From positions 1 through 11,058 of the forward strand of contig AUXH01000618.1 in NCBI GenBank assembly GCA_000482145.1: a stretch of DNA of 11,058 nucleotides, read 5' to 3'. The notes beneath the pieces are model-generated. The model had not been told where the DNA came from, made no database searches, and was given only the letters and a program-made list of their open reading frames with translations. The DNA comes from Strigomonas culicis (Eukaryota; Euglenozoa; Kinetoplastea; Trypanosomatida; Trypanosomatidae). Shown in pieces: positions 1 to 7,400 of the stretch. Both the position numbers and the translations under genes were made by a program. The first letter of the stretch is position 1. Every line of letters begins with the position of its first letter.

Positions 1-3
<3 letters not shown>

Positions 4-36
<33 letters not shown>
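4..36. repeat. (CT)n microsatellite
   Basis: An uninterrupted alternating CT run of about 16 units at the left edge. Its pyrimidine side is on the plus strand, opposite to the genes here, so it is not an obvious splicing tract for them. Confidence 0.95.
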
Positions 37-43
<7 letters not shown>

Positions 44-64
44 TTATGTAGAATAAATGCATAC

Positions 65-81
65 ATATATATATATATATA
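65..81. repeat. (AT)n microsatellite
   Basis: A pure alternating AT run of 17 nt in AT-rich spacer. Confidence 0.9.
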
Positions 82-434
82 AATAAATGAGAAGAATAAG
101 GAGAGTAACAAATATATGTATATATGCATGCATACATATGTGGAATTATACATGAACAACAACAAAAAAGATTACAGTAACAGTAAAATCAAATAATAAC
201 AATAATAAGAAGAACACATGTACCTGTGTAAATGTATATTCAAGATAACTGAAATTACATTCAGATCCAGAATAATAACAGGTAAATCGTATTGGCGATA
301 AATGCTTTTTCATTCATAGATGGAGAATGTGCTAGCATAAGAAACAAAAAACCGCTAACAAGCCAAAGTGCACGGACCATATTTATATTCCCTTTTTCGC
401 TTTAACGTATTGTCTACAACAGTATAATATAGAC

Positions 435-458
435 ATGCAAAAAATTATATTTTTGCAT
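435..458. repeat. Small perfect inverted repeat
   Basis: Arms of 9 nt (ATGCAAAAA at 435-443, TTTTTGCAT at 450-458) flank a 6-nt spacer. It lies about 120 nt past the omega-amidase stop, so it may form a weak A/U-rich hairpin in or near that 3' UTR. No function can be assigned, and chance is plausible at this base composition. Confidence 0.6.
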
Positions 459-579
459 ACACTAAGAACTCAAGAAAAATAAAAAAGGAGGGAGAAAACG
501 CGAATTGGGGGAAAAAGAGAAAAAAAAAGTACTTTATAGGCTCCAAGAAAAAAAGAACCTGTGAACATCAGTATCACTT

Positions 580-1419
580 TTACTTCTTCTTCCAAGACAA
601 ATCATAGAGGTCATGCCGAACACCCTTTAAGATGGGGATGCGCTCGCGCGTTGTTGCATTCAACGCAAAATCAACGTCGCAATCAACAAAGCCTTCCTTT
701 TCATCTGCTTCTGCAATAACATTTCCCAAAGGATCCGCTATCAGCGAGTGCCCATAGGCAACATATTCTGCAGAAGTGTCACGTGCTGGGGAGCACAAGA
801 AAACGTATTGCTGATTGTCTACAGCGCGTGCCTGTGCACTTAGCTTCCAATGGATAGGACCAGTAACCATATTAAATGCACCGGGATAAACCAAAAAGGA
901 AGTTCCCTGCTGCTGATAGTGTGCGGCAAGAAAGGGATACCGAATATCAAAACAAATGGCGACACCAAACTTCACATCATCACTCAATGTAATCGCGTCG
1001 GCAGTGTCACCAGCCGTTAGCACTTCACCTTCATCAAACTTTACCGCTTCTGTGTTGAGGCGAAACAAGTGAACCTTCCGATGTACGCCCTTCAACGTCC
1101 CATCCGGAGCAAAAATCATGCTCGAGTTGTACAACTTTCCATCTTTTTTTTCCGGAATGCTACCGGCGACAATCCAAATTTTGTTTTCCTTCGCGCAGTT
1201 GGAAATGGCGTCAAAGGTGGGATTACCAGCGGCGAGTGGTTCAGAGTATTCGTCAAAGTACTTTGTTCCATATGGACAGTTGAAGCACTCGGGTAAAACA
1301 GCAAATTCGCTACCCCGTTTGGCAGCTTCTGTCAGCATCGATACAGCTTTCGCTATGTTGGCGCTCTTCTCCTTTCCAACCGCCATCTGGCAGAGCGTCA
1401 CACGCAGCTTAGACGACAT
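580..1419 (-). CDS. NIT2: Omega-amidase / Nit2-type carbon-nitrogen hydrolase
   Basis: A complete 279-residue protein of the nitrilase superfamily. The Glu-Lys-Cys catalytic triad is visible: E44 in LPECFN, K115 in HRKVHLF and C156 in AICFDIRY. The segment LPECFNCPYGTKYF (42-55) closely resembles the Nit2 branch rather than Nit1 (deaminated glutathione amidase). Known Nit2 enzymes hydrolyse alpha-ketoglutaramate and alpha-ketosuccinamate to 2-oxoacids plus ammonia, clearing the products of glutamine and asparagine transamination. The length is typical of the family, and no targeting peptide is apparent, so a cytosolic location is inferred. The start is the first ATG after the predicted spliced-leader acceptor (1472-1473), with no upstream ATG in the predicted 5' UTR. 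Sampled stretches have about 47% GC, well below the dioxygenase and dehydrogenase genes in this window. The family call is firm; the exact substrate is inferred from similarity. Confidence 0.93.
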   Translation of the reverse strand: MSSKLRVTLCQMAVGKEKSANIAKAVSMLTEAAKRGSEFAVLPECFNCPYGTKYFDEYSEPLAAGNPTFDAISNCAKENKIWIVAGSIPEKKDGKLYNSSMIFAPDGTLKGVHRKVHLFRLNTEAVKFDEGEVLTAGDTADAITLSDDVKFGVAICFDIRYPFLAAHYQQQGTSFLVYPGAFNMVTGPIHWKLSAQARAVDNQQYVFLCSPARDTSAEYVAYGHSLIADPLGNVIAEADEKEGFVDCDVDFALNATTRERIPILKGVRHDLYDLSWKKK

Positions 1420-1471
1420 TTTCGTTTATGAATTATGCTTTTCTTTTACCTTGATGTAATATAGTATTGCT

Positions 1472-1516
1472 CTTACGCGCGAATTAAAACAAAAGAAAAG
1501 AGGAAAGAAGTGGAAA
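1472..1516 (-). promoter_or_regulatory. Predicted trans-splicing signal for the omega-amidase mRNA
   Basis: On the minus strand a pyrimidine-rich tract (1486-1516, with 20 unbroken pyrimidines at 1491-1510) is followed by the first AG at 1472-1473. Spliced-leader addition there would give a 5' UTR of about 52 nt (1420-1471) with no upstream ATG. The site is inferred from the general trypanosomatid rule of a polypyrimidine tract followed by the next AG. Confidence 0.7.
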
Positions 1517-1575
1517 TAAATAATACAATGCGCCTACAACAAAAAAATAAAACAAGAAGAGTAAATGTATGCATT

Positions 1576-1596
1576 TATATATATATATATATATAT
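1576..1596. repeat. (TA)n microsatellite
   Basis: Alternating TA of 21 nt in the spacer between the omega-amidase gene and the GC-rich island. Confidence 0.9.
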
Positions 1597-1680
1597 GTAT
1601 ATACATTTATTAAACTTGCAACAACAACGGGATAAAAACACGAAGGCACCGTAAACGGTTTTTATTGTACACCCGCTCTA

Positions 1681-1990
1681 TTCAGGGGGGGGGGGTGGCG
1701 CCACGTTGGCGTGGGAGACCCCGGGTATTTCAAGACTCGGGCTCCTTTTTGCCCTCCACGCCAAGGGAACCGCCGGGGCGTTGTGGGTGGTGGCGGGGCG
1801 CGCCCCCGCCGCCCCTGGTGGCGGCTTCTGTTTTGGGGCCCGACCGGCCCCCCCCGCCCGCTCCCCCTGGGGCCCAGGGGAAGGCCCGGCCCGCACCCGC
1901 CGCGACACCGAAGGCATGGAAAAAAAAAAAAACCAAAGCCCCTAAACCTTTTGGGAGGACGGCCCGTTTGCCTTTCCTCCGCGCCTTTGG
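1681..1990. other. GC-rich, homopolymer-rich non-coding island
   Basis: About 300 nt of very GC-rich sequence interrupts an AT-rich spacer between the omega-amidase gene and the tRNA. It opens with G11 (1685-1695), carries many C and G runs, and contains A13 at 1920-1932. Several frames stay open across it, but their translations are low-complexity proline, glycine and arginine strings with no recognisable domain, so I do not call a gene. Complementary arms are abundant, including TTGGCGTGG (1706-1714) with CCACGCCAA (1756-1764), and GGCGGGG with CCCCGCC around 1793-1811. It could be a structured RNA, a chromatin or boundary element near the Pol III gene, or poorly assembled sequence; the homopolymer texture keeps the last option open. 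Confidence 0.6.
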
Positions 1991-2029
1991 ATGATGGGGG
2001 GTGTATCTATATGTGTGCAAAAGAGAGGG

Positions 2030-2036
2030 AAAAAAA
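2030..2036 (-). terminator. RNA polymerase III T7 terminator of tRNA-Arg
   Basis: Seven consecutive T residues on the minus strand begin 2 nt after the discriminator base of the tRNA, the usual position and form of a Pol III terminator. Confidence 0.9.
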
Positions 2037-2038
2037 GT

Positions 2039-2110
2039 CATCCGTGACAGGATTCGAACCTGCAACCCTCTGATCCGTAGTCAGATGCTCTTCCATTGAG
2101 CCACACGGAC
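2039..2110 (-). tRNA. tRNA-Arg (anticodon ACG)
   Basis: A full 72-nt cloverleaf folds by eye. The acceptor stem GTCCGTG/CACGGAT has a G1-U72 wobble, the D stem is GCTC/GAGC, the anticodon stem TCTGA/TCAGA encloses the loop CTACGGA (anticodon ACG), and the T arm GCAGG/CCTGT encloses TTCGAAT. The discriminator base is G and no CCA is encoded, as expected for a nuclear eukaryotic tRNA. There is no intron. The D loop is short (7 nt, AATGGAA) but keeps the GG pair. The internal B box GGTTCGAATCC is intact at 2050-2060. A34 would be deaminated to inosine to read CGU, CGC and CGA codons. The gene sits on the same strand as its Pol II neighbours, between the dioxygenase and omega-amidase genes. Confidence 0.96.
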
Positions 2111-2148
2111 TGTTGCTCGTTGTGCCCATCAGTGGAAAGAAATTCAGC

Positions 2149-2175
2149 ACCCTTGCTGTGGAAAGGAGCAAGGGT
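2149..2175. repeat. Perfect 9-bp inverted repeat beside the tRNA
   Basis: ACCCTTGCT (2149-2157) pairs with AGCAAGGGT (2167-2175) around a 9-nt loop. It starts 39 bp upstream of the tRNA 5' end. It could be a stem in a small RNA or be incidental; no known RNA family is recognised. Confidence 0.65.
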
Positions 2176-2432
2176 TGCGGGGATCACCCGTCGCCCGGAG
2201 GCTGGTGCGGATTCCATGAGGGTGGTTCGTTTTCTTTTGAAGGTAGGAAGGACGAGGGGGAGAGAACGCGAGATGGCCCGTTGAAACACCCCGAGCGCTT
2301 GTTTTGTTGCACTCAAGGTTCATCGGCAGTAGTTCTTTTTTGTTGTTATTCTTGTTTTCAGTAGCAAACAGATGTATAGGCAGGTGTGGTTGTACAAAGA
2401 CACCGCACCCGCGTAATAAGGATTTAACAGAG

Positions 2433-2469
2433 GCGCCGGCGTGCGTATTACTACGATCACAGCCGGCGC
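2433..2469 (-). other. GC-clamped stem-loop just after the dioxygenase stop codon
   Basis: Arms GCGCCGGC (2433-2440) and GCCGGCGC (2462-2469) are perfectly complementary over 8 bp. Inside them CGTA and TACG can form a second 4-bp stem around a tetraloop. The element begins 13 nt beyond the dioxygenase stop, so it would lie at the very start of that mRNA's 3' UTR. A role in stability or translation is possible but not shown. Confidence 0.6.
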
Positions 2470-2482
2470 GGCAAGCGGCGGC

Positions 2483-3307
2483 TCACCCCTCAAACAAGTA
2501 GTGCCGCACGTTGGCTGCGTAAAAGGGAAGGTTGGCCACCTCCTTCGCGGGGCCCTCGGATGTGCCGAACAGCGTCAGGAGGGGCATGAGATGCTCGTGG
2601 GCACCGTCCGGCTGCGCCTCTCGGAACCCCGGCATCGCGCCGACCTGCCGCAGCGCCGCGCGGCGCTGCTCTTGCGGCCACTCCGGGTGCCGCGTCAGCG
2701 CGTCGGTCAGGGCGTCGCCGAAGGTCTTGCCGGCGTCCTTCTTGCGGAAGTTCCCAAAGTGGTGCATCGTGGCGCCGCTGCCGAAGAAGAAGACGCCCTC
2801 GGCGCGGAAGGGCCGCAGCGCGGCGCCCATGGCCATGTGCGCCTGCGGGTCGTCCGACGCGAGGACGGAGATGGGCACGACGGGGATGTCCGCCTCGGGG
2901 AACATGGCGAGCAGCGGCACAAAGACGCCGTGGTCGTAGGGCCGCCGCGGGTTTGCGTCGGCCGGCAGCCCCGCCGCGCACAGCGCCTGCACCATGCGCT
3001 GTGCGAGCTCCGGGCCGCCGGGGGCCGGGTACTTCACCTCGTACCCCGCCGCGGGGAAGCCGTGGTAGTCGTACCACATGGGCGGCGCCGGATGGCTGCC
3101 CACCTCGGGCGTGTCCGTGTTGTAGTGCGCCGACACGACCGCGATCGCGCGCGGCCGGCCGTGCTGCGCGACAAGGTCCCGCGCGTGCTGCTTCCACTGG
3201 GCAATGAGTGGGAGGTGGTCCGGGTCGCCCAGCAGCGGCAGCGGGCCCCCGCCGTGGCAGACGAACAGCGCGGGGTACAGCGTGGAGGCCGCGCTGGTGG
3301 TGGCCAT
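2483..3307 (-). CDS. Class III extradiol dioxygenase-like protein (LigB/DODA family)
   Basis: A 274-residue protein matching the 4,5-DOPA extradiol dioxygenase/YgiD type of the LigB superfamily. Candidate metal ligands are H18 (CHGGGP), H61 (SAHY) and H239 (EHLMPL); H182 in the GSGATMHH stretch and YDHG at 124-127 are other conserved active-site positions. Family members open catechol-type rings using non-haem iron, though YgiD-like forms can bind zinc; the substrate here is unknown. The single-domain length is typical, and no signal peptide or membrane segment is seen. The frame stays open upstream to another Met at 3469, but the predicted spliced-leader site (3408-3409) lies between the two, making the ATG at 3305-3307 the first in the mRNA; family homology also begins just after it. 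Composition is very GC-rich (about 80% in one sampled stretch). The family is common in bacteria, so lateral origin is possible but untested. Confidence 0.9.
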   Translation of the reverse strand: MATTSAASTLYPALFVCHGGGPLPLLGDPDHLPLIAQWKQHARDLVAQHGRPRAIAVVSAHYNTDTPEVGSHPAPPMWYDYHGFPAAGYEVKYPAPGGPELAQRMVQALCAAGLPADANPRRPYDHGVFVPLLAMFPEADIPVVPISVLASDDPQAHMAMGAALRPFRAEGVFFFGSGATMHHFGNFRKKDAGKTFGDALTDALTRHPEWPQEQRRAALRQVGAMPGFREAQPDGAHEHLMPLLTLFGTSEGPAKEVANLPFYAANVRHYLFEG

Positions 3308-3407
3308 CGGGGGAAGGGGGACGAGAGGGGAGAAAAAAAAGAAAGATAGTAGAAAGAAAAGAAGCAATGAAGGCACGCAATGACGTAAGAGTATACACGT
3401 ATAATAT

Positions 3408-3447
3408 CTGCGTACGAGAGAAGGAGGACAAGAGAGAGAAGGGAAAG
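3408..3447 (-). promoter_or_regulatory. Predicted trans-splicing signal for the dioxygenase mRNA
   Basis: On the minus strand a pyrimidine tract (3416-3447, one interruption) is followed by the first AG at 3408-3409. This gives a 5' UTR of about 100 nt with no upstream ATG. A second pyrimidine-rich stretch (3308-3359) lies inside that UTR and runs up to the start codon without any AG; its first following AG is in codon 5. Confidence 0.65.
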
Positions 3448-4468
3448 TGCGTGTTGCCCAATGCGTCATCCGAGGGAGGGAACGCGTTCACCGCGTCACA
3501 GTGGTATCGGTAGACATAACGTGTACGCTTCTTGACATTCGAGTTGTTTAAAGAAAGCAAAAAAAAAAATGTAAAGGAAACAACATGTCCAAGAATTGAA
3601 AACGAAGAAAAACAAAAAAGACACACGCCAAAAAAAAAAAGAAACAGACACTTAAGTGAGTGTATAAAAAGTTGTACATTATCCCTTTTATCGCCGCGGG
3701 CAAAGACAAATATTGATTGCCGTTTGTATGAATCCAATCATGTAAAATGTAAAAGCAAAAATAATAATACGGCTCGATATTATTATTACATGTAAGCACC
3801 ATTCCTTTGACCAAAGGCATACAGACAGAATTCATTGTTCATGCATGTACATTCAGCAATCGTAACGGGACCTGAAAGAAATTTCAGTGGTATACACAAT
3901 CAATGAATGAAAGGAAAACAGAAAGCAAAAAGAAAAAAAAAGCATGTATGAAAAAACTATTAAAAAAACAGTCATTCATAGAAGAAAATGTACATACGTA
4001 ACACATACTCTTGCGAGTTGTGATGGGTAATCATCCACCGATGTAAGGTGTGGGTGAAAAAAAAAGGAAAGGGGTGTCGAGTTCGTATCTATAACGCTCC
4101 GAAAGGCTTCATGTATATACCATTCAAGGGAGCAAACAATCAGATGGAAGAAAAAAAAAAGCCTCAACCGAAATGAGAAAGTACCTCAACAACAGCCATA
4201 GCAACAACAACAGAAATGTAAGGTGTAAACAAAGAACAGAATAATAAAGAGGGTAGAAAGCAAACAACAACAACAGAAAAAGAGTACACACGCGTGTACA
4301 TGCAAACCTGTATGTGAAATCAGCATTATCACGTAAACGAAAGGCATGGAGGTACCTATTCGGGACGGCTAAGAGAGAGGAAAACACTGGGAATAACCCC
4401 TCCTTGTCGTGTGCTGCTCCGCTCTCCTCTCTTCTTTCGTCCGCATCCTTTTCTACGTCTCCGTACTA
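3448..4468. other. AT-rich spacer: 3' UTR of the PI-PLC chimera and dioxygenase upstream region
   Basis: About 1 kb without a credible gene. Most of it should be the 3' UTR of the gene ending at 4469, followed by the polyadenylation zone in front of the dioxygenase splice site. It holds many A- and AG-rich runs on the plus strand (pyrimidine tracts on the coding strand), CAA-rich stretches around 4183-4280, and an inverted repeat at 3760-3787. Short open frames here translate to phenylalanine-rich strings produced by the T tracts. Confidence 0.65.
3760..3787. repeat. Perfect 10-bp inverted repeat in the spacer
   Basis: AATAATAATA (3760-3769) and TATTATTATT (3778-3787) flank the 8-nt loop CGGCTCGA. 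It overlaps a 10-bp palindrome, TTACATGTAA (3786-3795). In the mRNA of the large upstream gene it would be an A/U hairpin with a GC-containing loop, if the 3' UTR extends this far. Confidence 0.7.
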
Positions 4469-7400
4469 CTAATCCGTGTCCACCTCGATCGTGTACGAGC
4501 TGGTGCCGAACAGCAGCATGCTCCATGCGTTCCTGTAGGAGTACTCCGCGCCGTACTTCACAATGTACTGGTTCATCTTCTCGACGGTGCCGAGGGGGTT
4601 GTTGACGGACCAAAAGTCGAAGGCCAAAATGTTCACCACGTGATTCCATCGCGTGGAGCAGTTGAAGGCAGTGGAGCGCACCTGCGCGGCCTCGTTCGCC
4701 ACTGTCGCCGTGACGGGCGAGCCGATGCCGTTCGTGATGAAATGGTTGAGCGTGCTCATCTTGCTGTCCACGAGGGGCGGGAGCTTCCCGTAGAGCGCGT
4801 TGTAGACGTCGCTCCCCTGGGGCCACTCGGGGTACGAGTTGTTGCGGCAGTCCGTCACGTCGCGCGCATAGAGCTCATAGGCGGTCTCGTTGACCGCGCG
4901 GGGCACCGGCGTGCACGTCGTCGTGCAGTTCTTGTCTGCCGTACAGTTCGCCCTGCTCTCATTGTAATAATCCCACCACGCGGACTCTGCACCGGCGGAG
5001 TCACTGCCGTCCCAGACGAAGCCGTCGCTCGCGCTGGTGTCATTCTCCGCGCACCAGTCACCTGCCGGCACCGGCCAGCCGCTGACGTTCATGGTGTACA
5101 GGAAGTCCGTCTGGTTGCGGATGTTGTACGTGCACCACCCACGGTCAATGTTACAACGCCACTCGGACACACGGTCCGTCTGGTAGCTGTTCTCGTACTG
5201 GTAGTCAAACGAGTAGTAGATCCACTCGGGGCCACCGACGGAGTAGTCCGAGGTGGCCTCGGCGTCGTTGAAAACCATGAGGCGCTGCCCCATGTCGATC
5301 ATCTCCTGAAAGGTGGGCCACTTGTAGTTCGCGTTTTGGCTTGGCGGCACTTGCGTGTTGTGCCACACGTAATCCGTGAGGTTCACATCGTCGAACACTT
5401 TCGCGATATCGACGCTTTGCACGTACTGCTCGATGAGGATCATGACGACCTGACTCGGATACCGATCCAGGAACTCCTTCAGCTCCGCCATCGCGTCGCG
5501 CAGCAGGTAGCGCCCCGCGATGCAGACGCGGTGGCAGAAATAGATGTCCTTGTCACCCTCGGTGCCTTCGATGTAGTCGTAATAGACATCGATCATGATG
5601 CTGCGGATGCCGGCCCACAGCTGATGCGACATGTTGAAGTAGTGATTCGGCACGACAAAAACATTGTCGAGGCTGCTGTGGCCGTTGTGGGTGCAGGACC
5701 ACATGTAGTGGTTGATCTGTAGATTGCAGTACTGACCGTTTCCGTTGCAGGCGACGGTGGGGTTGATCACCTGCACCATCGTGCCCAGCGTCGAGGCCTC
5801 GTCCAGATCCGCGGGCACGTTGATGGGCGCCACGTCCACGAGCGACATGACAAGCAGCAGCACCGTCACGGCGATGGCGAACAGAGCGAGCTTGACGCGC
5901 TGCATGTTGAGGTGGTCGTGGAAGAACCGCCGCACCCACCCGACGCCGGCGAACGCGGTGAGGAAGCCCCAGTAGGGCCGCTTCTTGAGCCACGTCGTGA
6001 TGTACGTCTCGTAGGCGAGGAGGATCGCCATTGTGACACTGAGCGTGATGCTGTTCAGCATGACGATGAGGGCATACATCGCCACCTCGAAATGGTGGCC
6101 GGCCGTGCTGACCGTGCAGGAAAGCGTGTACGCCTGCGAGGTGTCTACGCCATTCGACGCTCGGATTTCGATGCAGTTCTTGAAGCGCTTAAAGCCAAGG
6201 ATGCCTTGCACAAGGCCAATAACAAAGCACGCGATCGCAACGCCGAGCGTGGCACCATGCAGCGCATACCGAAGCCATAGTTGGCGGAACGCAAAACTCG
6301 CCAAGAGAAAAATGAGCTGCACGCAGCCGAGGTACCCGAGGGCATTGATCATGGGGGCCTTGAACGTTCTGTTCTCGCTCGCGTAGATGACGAGACAGAT
6401 CGCGTCGAAGAACATGATGACGCTGCTGCTAAAACAGATGAGCCGCACGTTGACCATGCGAAACATCACAGGCACGGTGGGGTGCAGCACCTCGTCGAGC
6501 CAGAGGCGGCCGTGCTGCTCCTCCTGGCTGCCGCGCAACGCAAGTCGCTGGTGCACCTTGTACGAGTAGCGGAAGCGAAACCATCGGCCGGTCCGCGCAA
6601 AGTACCACGTCTTGCGCGGGTGCGCCTGTACGTAGACGGTGGCCAGCGCGAAGACCAGCAGCGGCACCGAGACACCAAAGACGATGAACATGAAGCCCAG
6701 AAGAGCTGTGTTGTAGTTATTGATATAGATGTGCAGGATGGGCTGTGCAGAGACAATGGCATCGCGGAAGATACGGCAATTGATCAGGCCCTTGAGATTG
6801 GTAACCAGCTGGCACATAACTTCCAAGATGGATACCACATTGGTCCCTGTTGCATTGTTCAAGATGTCACCGCGCTCGTTGATAATGTCCTCCAGCGCCG
6901 CCAGATTGCCACTGACGTAGCTCGTGAAGTTCACAAACGCCCCCACGGTGACCGGGAACATATCCAAGATGAATTGGAAGATGGTGCTGAACTCCTCTTG
7001 TCCCTCTGGGGTCAGACTTTCATTAACACTCGCCAGTATGGTCTTGACGTATCCAGTGTAGGTAACGACTTCGTCATCCTTGATGTCGCAGATGGAGAAT
7101 ACATCGGACAGGGATGTACTGCCTACCCCCACCGCCTGCGGCAGACTCTGCAGATTGGTCGAAATAGATGTTGTGAAATAGTCAATGAAGTAAAAGAGTC
7201 GCTGCTCGGCCCAGACAACGCCGCAGCTGCACGCGTAGACACCGATGCACACAGCAAAGATCCAGACGACGACGGACATGGGCTTGCGGTAGCGTAGAGA
7301 GAGGGCGCCGATGCCAAACGCAGAGCCGAAGAAACCAATATTGAGCGCCATGAACAGCAAGATGGGCAGGATGCGGAAGGCGCCTTGCACGATGTCTTGG

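Larger units (their letters stand above)
1..579. other. AT-rich non-coding region left of the omega-amidase gene
   Basis: No credible gene is seen here. The right part should be the 3' UTR of the omega-amidase mRNA. On the minus strand a strong pyrimidine tract (about 474-530) lies 50-110 nt past the stop codon, with its next AG at 469-470. It may direct polyadenylation of the omega-amidase mRNA or splicing of a gene beyond the left edge. Because several ATGs follow it on the minus strand, it is a doubtful acceptor for the next gene. The region also contains CT and TA microsatellites and a small inverted repeat. Confidence 0.6.
2111..2482. other. Spacer between tRNA-Arg and the dioxygenase stop codon
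   Basis: No protein gene is supported. The right part is the dioxygenase 3' UTR. In trypanosomatids several small RNA genes (U6, U3, 7SL) sit divergently about 100 bp from a tRNA, so I looked for one on the plus strand. I found a 9-bp hairpin (2149-2175) and a T6 run (2336-2341) that could end a Pol III transcript, but no recognisable U2, U6 or 5S sequence. A second hairpin lies at 2433-2469. Confidence 0.5.

Noticed and set aside
469..530. Pyrimidine tract plus AG as a splice site for another gene inside the window
   Set aside because: No coding frame follows between 1 and 468 on the minus strand, and several ATGs would precede any gene further left.
1665..2073. Several overlapping open frames through the GC island, in frames on both strands
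   Set aside because: Openness follows from lack of A/T-rich stop codons. The products are low-complexity, and one frame runs into the tRNA.
2038..2316. Minus-strand 92-codon open frame across the tRNA
   Set aside because: It overlaps the tRNA entirely and has no family resemblance.
3308..3469. N-terminal extension of the dioxygenase from an upstream Met at 3469
   Set aside because: The extension is encoded by splice-signal pyrimidine tracts, is not family-like, and its Met lies upstream of the predicted spliced-leader acceptor.
2490..3737. Minus-strand open frame of 415 codons overlapping the dioxygenase in another frame
   Set aside because: The overlapping part is an arginine/alanine-rich frame shadow, and the upstream part is a phenylalanine-rich readout of pyrimidine tracts. 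The other frame carries the conserved catalytic motifs.
3548..3835. Hydrophobic 95-codon minus-strand frame that could pass for a small membrane protein
   Set aside because: The phenylalanine runs come from T tracts on that strand; there is no convincing start context or conserved motif.
4409..5722. Long plus-strand open frame (437 codons) opposite the PI-PLC domain
   Set aside because: Its translation is a valine/arginine/histidine-rich string with no domain. It mirrors the GC-biased third positions of the real minus-strand gene, and no plus-strand splice signal precedes it.
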